NCBI GenBank assembly: GCA_029867005.1
Contig: CP123443.1
Coordinates: forward strand, 1,240,001 to 1,304,000
Direction: 5' to 3'
DNA length: 64,000 bases
Source of the DNA: Candidatus Haliotispira prima
GTDB lineage: Bacteria; Spirochaetota; Spirochaetia; SP-2023
Both the position numbers and the translations under genes were made by a program. The notes under the pieces are model-generated. The model searched no databases and was not told the origin of the DNA. It was given only the letters and a program-made list of their open reading frames with translations. Shown here piece by piece: positions 29,457 through 38,261 of the stretch (positions within the stretch are counted from its first letter, which is position 1; the number at the start of each line of letters is the position of its first letter).

Positions 29457-30335
29457 ATGCTGTGCACACCCTTTGAACCAAAACACTACGGTCTCCGAAG
29501 TGACAGAACAAAGACAAAGACAACAACAAAGGCTCTTGTACCTCTCCTTTTGGCTCTGTTTATATTGTCCGGACAAACCCACCTGTTTGCCCAGCAACAG
29601 AACTCTGACGAAGTCCCCAGAGTCGGGGCCGACCGAAGTGCCGATTTTGGCAATGACACCAATTACGGCCTTAACCCACAAGCCTCAAGAGAGAGCTTTG
29701 ACAAGCGGACCAACCCGGTAAACTACCCCAACCCGGAGGATGCCAACCGCAACACCATCAGCACCAGCCTGATCGGTATATCGCAAGGCTTTCTGTACAT
29801 GGAGTGGGAGCATCTGGCCAGCAGGATGTTTGGCTTTGTGTTTGGTGCCACATTCTATGCCTCCGAAATTGGCCAGACCCGCAGACTATTCCAAGCCGCC
29901 AATTCAGATAACAGCAGTTTTATGACTCTCGGAGGGATGATCGGTTTCACCTTCTACATTCGCCAACAGTATACACAAGGCTTGGCCGTACAAATTAAAT
30001 TTGGCGGCGGCCTGCTGACCGGTTCCTACCTCGAATCGGGGCAAACCACCCCTACTGCTATGTTTGATATCTACGGTTCCCTGCTGGCAACGATGGCTTA
30101 CCGCCTGAATGTAACCCCAAATGTTGCCATAAGCCCCGTTCTGATGATCAACCCCAATATTATAATTGTCTCTTCCTCCTACCAGAATGCCTTGTCTGTG
30201 CCCAGCTTCTTCCGCATCAATGGACACAGTGACCTGCTGGGCCTCAGTGCTCCGGCAGACCTTTCTTCCGGAGGGGGAACCCTTCTGCTGTTTATGCACA
30301 TCGGTATCGGTGTGGACCTGACATTTACCTTCTAA
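29457..30335 (+). CDS. Predicted outer-membrane protein
   Basis: A ~292-residue exported protein. From the ATG at 29457 (GTGGAG upstream) there is a long basic n-region, then a hydrophobic core (ALVPLLLALFILS) and cleavage near LFAQQQ. The mature part starts with a polar Asn/Asp-rich stretch, then alternating hydrophobic strands (FGFVFGATFYAS, MIGFTFYIR, GIGVDLTFTF) and a terminal Phe, as in beta-barrel proteins recognised by the BAM complex. No specific family recognised. Confidence 0.68.
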   Translation: MLCTPFEPKHYGLRSDRTKTKTTTKALVPLLLALFILSGQTHLFAQQQNSDEVPRVGADRSADFGNDTNYGLNPQASRESFDKRTNPVNYPNPEDANRNTISTSLIGISQGFLYMEWEHLASRMFGFVFGATFYASEIGQTRRLFQAANSDNSSFMTLGGMIGFTFYIRQQYTQGLAVQIKFGGGLLTGSYLESGQTTPTAMFDIYGSLLATMAYRLNVTPNVAISPVLMINPNIIIVSSSYQNALSVPSFFRINGHSDLLGLSAPADLSSGGGTLLLFMHIGIGVDLTFTF

Positions 30336-30445
30336 GTCTCTCACCAACCAAATACAGAGGAATACCCGGAGTACCGAAAGAGCGTACCGGAAAAACCGAC
30401 AGGAACTCCGAAGAGACTCGAAAAAGACTCGGGGAACTTGCCCCT

Positions 30446-31837
30446 CTACATCGAAAATAATTCCGTGTGAAAATTTGACTTGGGGATTCCCAGTTTATTC
30501 ATCACTTTGCGTACCACCGGGCCTACCGCACCCGGCCCGCAGTACAAAACCCCGGTCTTGCGCCCGACAGGCCCGGAGGAAAGGACTTCCTGCAATATCT
30601 CCTCCGAAAGCCTCTTACCTACATAGGTCTGAATCTTCACATTTGGCAAATTATCCCGAAAGAGACGAAACCGATCTTCAAAGACCAGCTCACTTTCCTC
30701 GTGCACAAACCAATGCAGGGTTAAATGTGAAGTCGGGCTGTCTTCCTGTTCCCCCGCCAACGCGGCCTCGGAAGCCTTCTGCTCCAACATCGAGAGAAAC
30801 GGAGTAATGCCAACTCCGGCAGCAATAAGGTGAACTCCGTTCGCATATCCCCCATCCTTATAGGAAAACTTACCGTAGGGACCCAGCACTTTGACTTTGG
30901 TATCCGGCGGAAATTCCGGCAGCCTGGCCGTAAAATCGCCCAACTTTTTGACAACGACGGTCAATACCGAACTATAATCATTGGAATCCTCCAGTGCATA
31001 GCCCGCAAACGAAAACGGGTGCTGCTCCCAATACGTCTTGCCTCGTTGATCCTCAACGGCAAACGAAAAATAGGCGTACTGCCCCGCTTCATGGCGGTGG
31101 AGGGCCTCCACCCTCCGCCCGACCTTCCGCCCGGCTTGCACTTTGGGCGAGCGCAAACGCAAACGGACAAAATTTTCGTGCAGAACCTCAATACTTTCCA
31201 GTCGATACACGGGAGCCGTTTCCTGGCCAATGAGCAAATAGAGCTTGCAAGCCAAGGCAAAAACCAGATAGCCGGTTACCAAAGACTGCCCCAAAATATT
31301 ATCTTCAAAGGCCCCGGCACTCACCACATGGAACCAGACTCCCACGGCCAGAAGATAGAACACCTGATGCAATCTATGCATTTTGGCATAACTCGCGGAC
31401 TTTTCCATCTTGTTCACCCGGGGTTTGAGCCAGATTTTAACGGCCACAGCCATTAGCACAAACGTACCGGCAATACTGATATAAACCACCACCATGCCGA
31501 TGTCCGGATGGAACAGAATCTTGTCAATTCCGTCCTCGACAATGTGAACGGTGGCGTGTATCGCCAGGGTGGCCAACAACAGATATCGAAAAAAACCTTG
31601 GTGTTTGCGCACCAAATTGGGGAAACCCCAAATACGGTCAAGGAATGGCAAACGTTGGCCAATGACCAACTGACTGATGTAAATGTAGTACAGAAAAATT
31701 CCGGGCACCCACAGAATTAAATAGGAGAGAAACTCCGGATCGCGGAAATCAAATAGATAAATTGTTGCATAACAAGAATACAATGTCAAAATCGGCAATG
31801 CGATATAAGCCAGTATTGTGAATGAAAGTGCTCGCAT
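30446..31837 (-). CDS. Ferric reductase-like membrane flavoprotein
   Basis: A 463-residue inner-membrane oxidoreductase. About six hydrophobic segments form a ferric-reductase-type haem domain (histidines in TLAIHATVHIVED, HRLHQVFYLL and WFHVVSAG). A flavin domain (HEAGQYAYFSF, HPFSFAG) and an NAD(P) domain (AAGVGITPFLSML, YCGPGAVG) follow. It would pass electrons from NAD(P)H through FAD across the membrane to iron, oxygen or another acceptor. The substrate is not predictable; no partner gene is adjacent. Confidence 0.82.
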   Translation of the reverse strand: MRALSFTILAYIALPILTLYSCYATIYLFDFRDPEFLSYLILWVPGIFLYYIYISQLVIGQRLPFLDRIWGFPNLVRKHQGFFRYLLLATLAIHATVHIVEDGIDKILFHPDIGMVVVYISIAGTFVLMAVAVKIWLKPRVNKMEKSASYAKMHRLHQVFYLLAVGVWFHVVSAGAFEDNILGQSLVTGYLVFALACKLYLLIGQETAPVYRLESIEVLHENFVRLRLRSPKVQAGRKVGRRVEALHRHEAGQYAYFSFAVEDQRGKTYWEQHPFSFAGYALEDSNDYSSVLTVVVKKLGDFTARLPEFPPDTKVKVLGPYGKFSYKDGGYANGVHLIAAGVGITPFLSMLEQKASEAALAGEQEDSPTSHLTLHWFVHEESELVFEDRFRLFRDNLPNVKIQTYVGKRLSEEILQEVLSSGPVGRKTGVLYCGPGAVGPVVRKVMNKLGIPKSNFHTELFSM

Positions 31838-31929
31838 ACATACTCCTCAAAAATGCGTCTCTTTTTTGATTTTAGATTTTTATTTATTTCAATAGTGTAC
31901 TGTTTTCAATACTTTGCGGCTGGGTTCAA

Positions 31930-32928
31930 TCACTCGCTGTCGGGCTGCTCCCGATAGATTTTATACTGTTGGTATATTCGACGCAATATTTCCTCGCTTA
32001 TCAAACGACTGCCCTCCATCGTGAAATGCACACCATCCTTGGTGCGCAAGGAATAGAGCTTGCCATCAATAACTTTACTTTGGGTGTACGAACCATCTTC
32101 AGCCGAAACAATATCCGCCGTCTCAATAATTTCATCCGCCATCCCGGTCGCCACTTCACGCTGAATTTGTCCAATCGAATCCATGCACTGCCGATAGCCT
32201 TCTTTCCGCATCGGAGGATTCATCAACCACCAGGCAGAGGCCCCCTGCCCTTTGATAATCCGGATGAATTCCCGGATTTTGTCACCGTAGGCTTCGGGCC
32301 AAACCGCCGAGCCATACCCGACAACACTGCCATCATCATTGCGCACAGCCTGACAACTATTAGCCCCGATAAAAACCAGTACTACATCGTAGTGCCGTTG
32401 CGTCAACAAATCACGTAGGGTCCAGGGCCAATCAATAAAATGTTTGTTGGTCAAAGTAGAGGAAACAACACCGTTGGATTTCAAATCGACAGCAGAGATC
32501 GTGCTGAACAACGGACTCAGACTCATTCGGACGGACTCGGCCAGAGAGTCTCCAACCAATAGAACTCGTAAAGGCTGCTGTTCAGAATAATAGAATAGCA
32601 GTTCTGAGCCATCCTTGTAGCGAGCCTTTGCGGGATGCGGCAATGCGCCGGGACGATATTTCAGCCACAGCCAGTCTACATTGCGGAGGTCTTTCCGCCA
32701 ACGGAGAAACGGCCCATCGAGACGCAATCGGCGCAACGGTTCCAACAGGGAAACGGCAAAATCCTGCTGTCTCGCAGACAAACTGTCATTGCGGTAAATC
32801 CAAGACTCTACAGTGCCATAACTTAACAACAAAACAATGAAGATAAAGGAAATGTAACAAACAAACAGCCAAGCCGCATGATAACGCAGGCCATAGACAG
32901 GCAATACGTCTAACCAACGAGGTTTCAT
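31930..32928 (-). CDS. Membrane-anchored SGNH/GDSL hydrolase (DUF459-like)
   Basis: A 332-residue protein with one N-terminal membrane segment (about 20-37) and an exported SGNH domain. Catalytic Ser128 lies in VGDSLAES, the oxyanion region is GANSC, and the Asp298-x-x-His301 pair lies in DGVHF. Family members act as esterases, often on cell-wall or polysaccharide acyl groups. Substrate unknown. The gene follows hup on the same strand after a 12-bp hairpin. Confidence 0.78.
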   Translation of the reverse strand: MKPRWLDVLPVYGLRYHAAWLFVCYISFIFIVLLLSYGTVESWIYRNDSLSARQQDFAVSLLEPLRRLRLDGPFLRWRKDLRNVDWLWLKYRPGALPHPAKARYKDGSELLFYYSEQQPLRVLLVGDSLAESVRMSLSPLFSTISAVDLKSNGVVSSTLTNKHFIDWPWTLRDLLTQRHYDVVLVFIGANSCQAVRNDDGSVVGYGSAVWPEAYGDKIREFIRIIKGQGASAWWLMNPPMRKEGYRQCMDSIGQIQREVATGMADEIIETADIVSAEDGSYTQSKVIDGKLYSLRTKDGVHFTMEGSRLISEEILRRIYQQYKIYREQPDSE

Positions 32929-32965
32929 TTGTACAAAACCAATCTACAAAACAACGGTAAAAGAT

Positions 32966-32994
32966 GGTATTCCGGAAAGTACTTCCGGAATACC
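32966..32994. terminator. Hairpin between hup and the SGNH gene
   Basis: Perfect 12-bp stem (GGTATTCCGGAA and complement) with a 5-nt loop; on the minus strand it is followed by a weak T-rich stretch (ATCTTTTACC). May be a weak terminator or mRNA-stabilising element. Confidence 0.55.
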
Positions 32995-33060
32995 ATAACA
33001 GGAGCGCAACATCACCTGCTCAAGCAAAGACTGAATCTCAGGCAACGGTGCTCTTCCTGC

Positions 33061-33095
33061 AAAAAATGCGAGACCGGAGTCTCCCAAGACTCCGG
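33061..33095 (-). terminator. Probable terminator of hup
   Basis: 9-bp stem CCGGAGTCT with complement (33074-33095), then TCTCGCATTTTTT on the minus strand, 70 bp after the hup stop. Confidence 0.6.
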
Positions 33096-33165
33096 GTGCA
33101 AAAAAACTCCAGCATAATTTTCGTGTGTGCAACAGATGTATTACAAAACTGGAGTTTCCGGGAAC

Positions 33166-33438
33166 TTATTTGATAATATCTTTCAAAGTCTTACCCACAA
33201 CAAACTTGGCAACTTTGCGTGCAGCAATTGTCAACGTTTCTCCTGTAGATGGGTTGCGACCCTGACGAGAAGCACGAGAGACGACCTTAAAAGTGCCAAA
33301 ACCGACCAATGTGACACTGTCGCTTTTTTTCAAGGCACCTATTACGGAATCCTGGAATGCGGACAAAGCCTTTTCACAGTTCCCTCTCGAAAGACCGGAC
33401 TCTTTGGCCATGTCTTCAATAAGTTCTTTTTTATTCAT
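33166..33438 (-). CDS. hup: HU-type nucleoid protein
   Basis: A 90-residue DNA-bending protein of the HU/IHF family. The N-terminal helices (MNKKELIEDMAKESGLS), the core GFGTFKVVSRASRQGRNP with the arm-tip Arg-Asn-Pro, and the C-terminal FVVGKTLKDIIK are all canonical. As a homodimer it compacts DNA. Confidence 0.96.
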   Translation of the reverse strand: MNKKELIEDMAKESGLSRGNCEKALSAFQDSVIGALKKSDSVTLVGFGTFKVVSRASRQGRNPSTGETLTIAARKVAKFVVGKTLKDIIK

Positions 33439-33605
33439 AAGAAAGCTCCTTTCTATTCTTTGCTGAGCCCGAGTATAGTGGGAAAACTAAGAGTTAGGCA
33501 ACAAATTTAGCAGAAAAAGATAAATTTCTTTACAGGAAAGACCTTCATATCAATACTCTCCAAAATGAAAATAGTATATCACATTGATATACATAGAGTT
33601 ATATT

Positions 33606-34451
33606 CTACTTCCGCGCCCCGGGACTCAACAGGACTACGGTCGCCCCACGGCCTCCATCCCGTTCAGAAGGATGGGAAAATTCCCATACGGTGCCGGTTG
33701 CCCTCGCTTCTTCCAGGAAATCCCACACTAAAGATTGTAAAACGCCCCGACCTTCGCCGGAATGATGCCCTTTGCCATGCACGATGCGGACCTTTCTCAG
33801 ACCATTGCTCTGAGCGGCCCGAAAGAAAGCAGACAAGCGATCCCCGGCCTCGTTCCGGAACAACCCATGGAGGTCGATTTCATCATCAATACCCCGCCGT
33901 TTTAGTTCTTGGCGTCGTCGGTAGCGTTGTTCCCCTTTGTGCCGGTCTTGCTCAGCTGCTCCGGGATCGGCGACAATGCCTTTGCGGGCCAAATCTTCCG
34001 CTTTTGGCGGGTAGTGACAAGAAACTGTTTCGCAATCAAAGCTCGGGTCGGTTTCAGTTTCGGCAGCGGATTCATTTTTGGTTTGCCCCGTTTGTCCCGA
34101 GGAGAATACTTTCTTGGCCGGCCGACAGGCCTTCCCCCCCGGAGGATACATATCCAATGCCGCATTCATATCGAAATTTGGCAGCCCGGCTTCCGGCTGC
34201 GCACCGCAGTCTCTCCGGCCTTCCTGCCTGCCATTAATCTTCGTTTTGCCGGCGGGGGAAGACCTGCCCGGAGGCGGGTATTGGCGCAAAAGTTCTTCCA
34301 TATCAATACCGGGCCCTACGGCCCGATTCTCCGGACCTTTTGCGCCCGTTGTCGTTGTTTTTCCCTGTATCTGCCCTTTTGTTTGTGCCTTTATTTGTGT
34401 CTTTGTTTGCCGGAGATTGCCGGTTTGTAAGTTCCTCTTCCCTGCTCCCAT
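33606..34451 (-). CDS. Smr-domain protein with a repeated N-terminal linear motif
   Basis: A 281-residue protein. The C-terminal ~95 residues form an Smr (MutS2 C-terminal) nuclease domain: EIDLHGLF, RIVHGKGHHSGEGRGVL and the final strand ATVVLLSP. The N-terminal ~165 residues are low complexity, basic and probably disordered, but contain a motif three times: IDMEELLRQYPPPG, FDMNAALDMYPPGG and FDCETVSCHYPPKA. Smr proteins nick branched DNA or act on RNA at stalled ribosomes; the repeats look like binding sites for a partner. The start is uncertain in the Lys/Gln-rich opening. Confidence 0.82.
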   Translation of the reverse strand: MGAGKRNLQTGNLRQTKTQIKAQTKGQIQGKTTTTGAKGPENRAVGPGIDMEELLRQYPPPGRSSPAGKTKINGRQEGRRDCGAQPEAGLPNFDMNAALDMYPPGGKACRPAKKVFSSGQTGQTKNESAAETETDPSFDCETVSCHYPPKAEDLARKGIVADPGAAEQDRHKGEQRYRRRQELKRRGIDDEIDLHGLFRNEAGDRLSAFFRAAQSNGLRKVRIVHGKGHHSGEGRGVLQSLVWDFLEEARATGTVWEFSHPSERDGGRGATVVLLSPGARK

Positions 34452-34639
34452 AACTACATACTACCTGCGGCAACTTTCTGCACAAACTTTGAGAGCGGCA
34501 GTCTCTTGCCCCCACTCAGTCCCATCAAGGATTCCCCTGCTCCTGTTTCTCTTCATCTCCACTTCATCTCTCCTTCGGGGAACGTTACTCCGAAGAAGTC
34601 TCGGCACTCTGTACAAAACAGCCCCCAAACACTGCTCTA

Positions 34640-36055
34640 TTACTTGCGGGAAAGATTCTTCTTCAGCACGCTATTCTCAGACGGTGGAGATTTTTTCGCG
34701 CCACTCTTGTCCTTGGGTCCAATACTGTCCCGCCCCATATACGGCTGTAAAGCCTTGGGGATGCGCACAGAACCATCGGCCTGCTGATGGTTCTCTATAA
34801 TGGCAATGATAGCCCGCGACAGCGCAATAGCCGTACCGTTCAAAGTGTGTACCGAAACATTCTTGCCCTCTTCATTTCGGTAGCGGATGGACAAACGGCG
34901 GGCCTGGTAGTCTGTACAATTAGACGCAGAGGTGATTTCGCCCCACTCTCCGTTACTGCCACTCCGGCTTTCGCTTCCGGCACTCTCTTCGTCTGAAGCT
35001 TGGCCCCGACCCGGCATCCATGCCTCCAGATCAAATTTTCGGTAGGCCGGCGCACCTAAATCACCCGTGCAAATATCCAGTACCCGGTACGGGATCTCCA
35101 AAGCACTAAAAACTTCTTCTTCGATCGCAAGCAGGTTCCGGTGCATCTGCTCCGAATCTTCCGGCTTGCAAAAGACAAACATCTCCACCTTGCTAAACTG
35201 GTGTACCCGGTACAACCCCTTTGAATATTGACCGGAGGCACCGGCTTCTTTGCGGAAACAGTGCGACAGGCCACCGAGCAGAATCGGTTGTTCACTGATA
35301 TCGATGATCTGGCCGCTGTACATACCCCCCAAGGTAATTTCGGCCGTGCCGATCAGACATAAGTTATCATCCTGTAGCATATATGTGTTGGACTCTTCAC
35401 CTCTGGGCTGAAAACCAATGCCGGTCAGAATCTCTTCGCGTGCCAAATCCGGTGTGATGCACATGGAAAACCCGTGTTTTTGCAGGATATCTGCGGCAAA
35501 GCGTGTCAGCGATAATTCCAGGAACACGGCTTCGTTTTTCAGGTAGTAGTGTTTGGCCCCGGTGACCCGGGCTGCGTTTTCAAAATCGACCCAATCCTGC
35601 TCCTGCATTAGCTCCAGGTGGCCTTTGGGCACAAAGTCAAACTCCGGAATCCGGCCCACGACATAGAGTTCTTCGTTGTCACTGTCCACTTTGCCGACAG
35701 GGACAGCCGGGTGAGTCATGTTCGGCAACTGGCGGCTGCGCTGTTGCAGTTCTGCATCCAGCTCTTGGAAACGCTGTTCCCCTATGGCCAGAGTTTCTTT
35801 GATCTTCTTCCCCCGTTCGGTTATTTCCCGCTTGGCCGTTTCTCGTTCCTCAACACTCATGGAAGCCAGGGATTTGGCCGCAGCAGCATTCTCGTTGCGC
35901 TGCCGGCGCAGCCCGTCTAATTCCTGATGCAGGGCGTGATGCTCACGATACAACTCCACGATTTCGCTGACCACCGGCGGGTGGCTTAGAAAACGGTTGT
36001 CAATATTGCGCTGTACGGCTTCTGCATTCTGCACTACAAATTTCAAGTCTAGCAT
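34640..36055 (-). CDS. serS: Seryl-tRNA synthetase
   Basis: A class II synthetase of 471 residues. The N-terminal coiled coil (to about residue 105) ends at LPNMTHPAVPVG, motif 2 is FRKEAGASGQYSKGLYRVHQF and motif 3 lies near TLNGTAIALSRAIIAI. Compared with the usual ~425 residues there is an extra Ser/Glu/Gly-rich insertion after MPGRGQ (about residues 350-370) and a Lys-rich tail after QPYMG. It charges the three tRNA-Ser genes found in this window. Confidence 0.96.
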   Translation of the reverse strand: MLDLKFVVQNAEAVQRNIDNRFLSHPPVVSEIVELYREHHALHQELDGLRRQRNENAAAAKSLASMSVEERETAKREITERGKKIKETLAIGEQRFQELDAELQQRSRQLPNMTHPAVPVGKVDSDNEELYVVGRIPEFDFVPKGHLELMQEQDWVDFENAARVTGAKHYYLKNEAVFLELSLTRFAADILQKHGFSMCITPDLAREEILTGIGFQPRGEESNTYMLQDDNLCLIGTAEITLGGMYSGQIIDISEQPILLGGLSHCFRKEAGASGQYSKGLYRVHQFSKVEMFVFCKPEDSEQMHRNLLAIEEEVFSALEIPYRVLDICTGDLGAPAYRKFDLEAWMPGRGQASDEESAGSESRSGSNGEWGEITSASNCTDYQARRLSIRYRNEEGKNVSVHTLNGTAIALSRAIIAIIENHQQADGSVRIPKALQPYMGRDSIGPKDKSGAKKSPPSENSVLKKNLSRK

Positions 36056-36174
36056 CTTTTTGATTGTCCGATTGTTCTGATAAATTTATTTGCACGTCTA
36101 TGTTCGGCTTGTTCCCGGACAAAAGACATCATATTTCCCGGGCAAAGCTTCAATCCCGGGCAAAGCCCTTAAAA

Positions 36175-37653
36175 TCACCCTTGGCCAAAGCCCAAGGCGG
36201 CAATAGCCGCACCCAGCAGAGGGGCATTCTCCACCGTTTTGATACGGTAATACCGTTTGCGCCCCCTTTCTTCGGAAAGTATTTCATCCAACCAAAAACG
36301 TACCCGCAGAGAGAAACGGTGCAGGGCATAAAAAGTAGAGCCATCGACCGTCAGACAGACTGGATTCAGCGGTGAAGTGCCCCCTTCAGAACGCAAAATA
36401 CAGGCGGCCATATTGATTGCGGTGAACAGAGCACTGCGTTCCAGTACCGCTTCAATCAAAAAATAAATGCGTTCGCGTACATTCACATCCGCCACCTTCG
36501 GGCCCTGTTCGTCCAGCCAGGCGGCAAAGGTACCGTTGAAACCCGGCGGAATACCCGCTGCCAATTTTATGGATCCCAAATGGCCGGGTTTGCCGGGGTG
36601 CTGCAACAACGCATTCATTGCCGCACTGCTCTGCAAGGGCAGATTTTCCAGATCAGCCGGCAAAATGCCCTCTCGGGCCGCGCCGCGCAATACTATGCAA
36701 ACGAGTTCGCCCCAGTAACGCCCGGAGCTGGCTTTTTCCTGCAAATACGCGCCGGGGTCTTGGGTCAGCGCATTGTATTCTTTGTCAAACGAACTTTGAG
36801 GGAAACGACTATAGTTACCCGATTCCACATTGACAATAGCCCTTTCCGCCCGGTAGCGTTCGTCTAATGCGGCAATCACCTCTTTCGGTTCAGCGTGACA
36901 ACTGTTGATGCCCGTACCCAGAATGTAGCCGACAAAATCGGTATAATCGGCATCATCAGCGGCAGCCCGCCCCGCCAGCAAGGTCGCCACAGTATCATTG
37001 ATAATGCAGATATGACGCGGGGCCTGCTCTCTGCCAAATTTTTGGCCCAAAACCTTCAACAGACTGCGGCCGACATGCCGGCCGACCAGCTCCGGCACTT
37101 TGACTTCCTTACTCCACTGCAAAAGCTTTCCATCCAAGTCCCCCTTATCCGTAATCACAATTTGCGTAGGATAAGAAAAGCAAAAACCGAGATACGGAGG
37201 GGCCTGCTGATAGCGTCTATAGTATTCCAGCAGCACGGGAGCTACAAAATCGGCAATTTCGGCAAAAAAATCCGCACTGCTGAGCGGGGCTTTCAGAGCC
37301 GGCATCTCCCGTTTAGCATAATGTTCCGACAACGGCGGCCCGGAACCCGGTATGGTAATGAGGGCACAGCGCAAATTGGTACCGCCGGCATCCAAAACCG
37401 GGGTCGCTTGGTTGCGAAGAAACGGTTTGTCCGGAGAAATATAGGCCGGAATCATTTTCAACGAACCGGTGCCGGGTGCCTTCAACCCTTTCTCCATTTC
37501 CGCCAGATAATCGGAGAGCAATTGCTCGGGCTCAGCCCCGGACACGGCTGAGCCCGAACCGAAGACCAAACCATGTCGCTCCAGAAACTGCCTCACCACT
37601 GTTCGATTCGTTCCGGTTTCCAAAGTATCTGATGCTGGCATCATGGTCTCCAT
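36175..37653 (-). CDS. Eukaryote-type hexokinase
   Basis: A 492-residue sugar kinase phosphorylating glucose and related hexoses with ATP, first step of glycolysis. The phosphate-1 loop DAGGTNLR is at 88-95, sugar-binding FSYPTQ near 160, catalytic Asp220 in IINDTVATLLAG, GTGINSCH, and a late VDGSTFYALH segment. Size and motif order match the eukaryotic hexokinase family rather than the 320-residue bacterial glucokinases. Treponemes are known to carry such an enzyme. Two further ATGs follow GGAGACC within five codons and may be the real start. Confidence 0.9.
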   Translation of the reverse strand: METMMPASDTLETGTNRTVVRQFLERHGLVFGSGSAVSGAEPEQLLSDYLAEMEKGLKAPGTGSLKMIPAYISPDKPFLRNQATPVLDAGGTNLRCALITIPGSGPPLSEHYAKREMPALKAPLSSADFFAEIADFVAPVLLEYYRRYQQAPPYLGFCFSYPTQIVITDKGDLDGKLLQWSKEVKVPELVGRHVGRSLLKVLGQKFGREQAPRHICIINDTVATLLAGRAAADDADYTDFVGYILGTGINSCHAEPKEVIAALDERYRAERAIVNVESGNYSRFPQSSFDKEYNALTQDPGAYLQEKASSGRYWGELVCIVLRGAAREGILPADLENLPLQSSAAMNALLQHPGKPGHLGSIKLAAGIPPGFNGTFAAWLDEQGPKVADVNVRERIYFLIEAVLERSALFTAINMAACILRSEGGTSPLNPVCLTVDGSTFYALHRFSLRVRFWLDEILSEERGRKRYYRIKTVENAPLLGAAIAALGFGQG

Positions 37654-38261
37654 ACAATATACGGGGCTTAACGAGTATATTTACCGTTTTTGTTTACATT
37701 TACATTGTATCCGAGCCCAAGCCTGAGCCCAAGTTCAAATTCCAAGTCGGATGTCACAGATTCGCTTAACGAAAATCTCCGACTTGTTCTCCCATTTAGG
37801 AATACTACGCAAATTAAGGCCGGGAATCCAGCCCGCCAAGCTCTCCAACGATGCCACCCAACTGTGCTCCGCTGCAATAATACCCACAAAACAATAGTGT
37901 AAATTGTCTCCATCAAACAAGGTCCTTAGTTAAAAGGCTCTTGGTCAAGAAGCTTTTGGGAACAAAGCCATATTTATACACACCGTTCCCCGGCCCGAAG
38001 CTTGCGCCCGGGCGCGCTGTGCTTAAAAATACCCGTCACTCAAACTAAATTTGTCGCTCAAAAGATCAAAAATTGACAACGGCGGTGACCGGAGTAATTG
38101 CCAAGTCATTATCAGGGGGGACTTGCCAACGCAAAGAATTTTTGCTATCAATGGCCCGCCTGTCTTTCGGACCTTGCGAATTTCGGACCCTGCGAAAAAA
38201 TCCACCTCCCATCTTCCAGGCTTCCACCTTCCCCGAACGAAGGAACAACGAAGGAAACCCG
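37654..38261. other. Intergenic, no gene recognised
   Basis: About 600 bp between divergent hexokinase and parE. Short open frames on both strands lack binding sites and sensible composition. The parE frame is open back to 38073, but that part (NPPPIFQASTFPERRNN) does not look like protein of this family. Confidence 0.5.
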
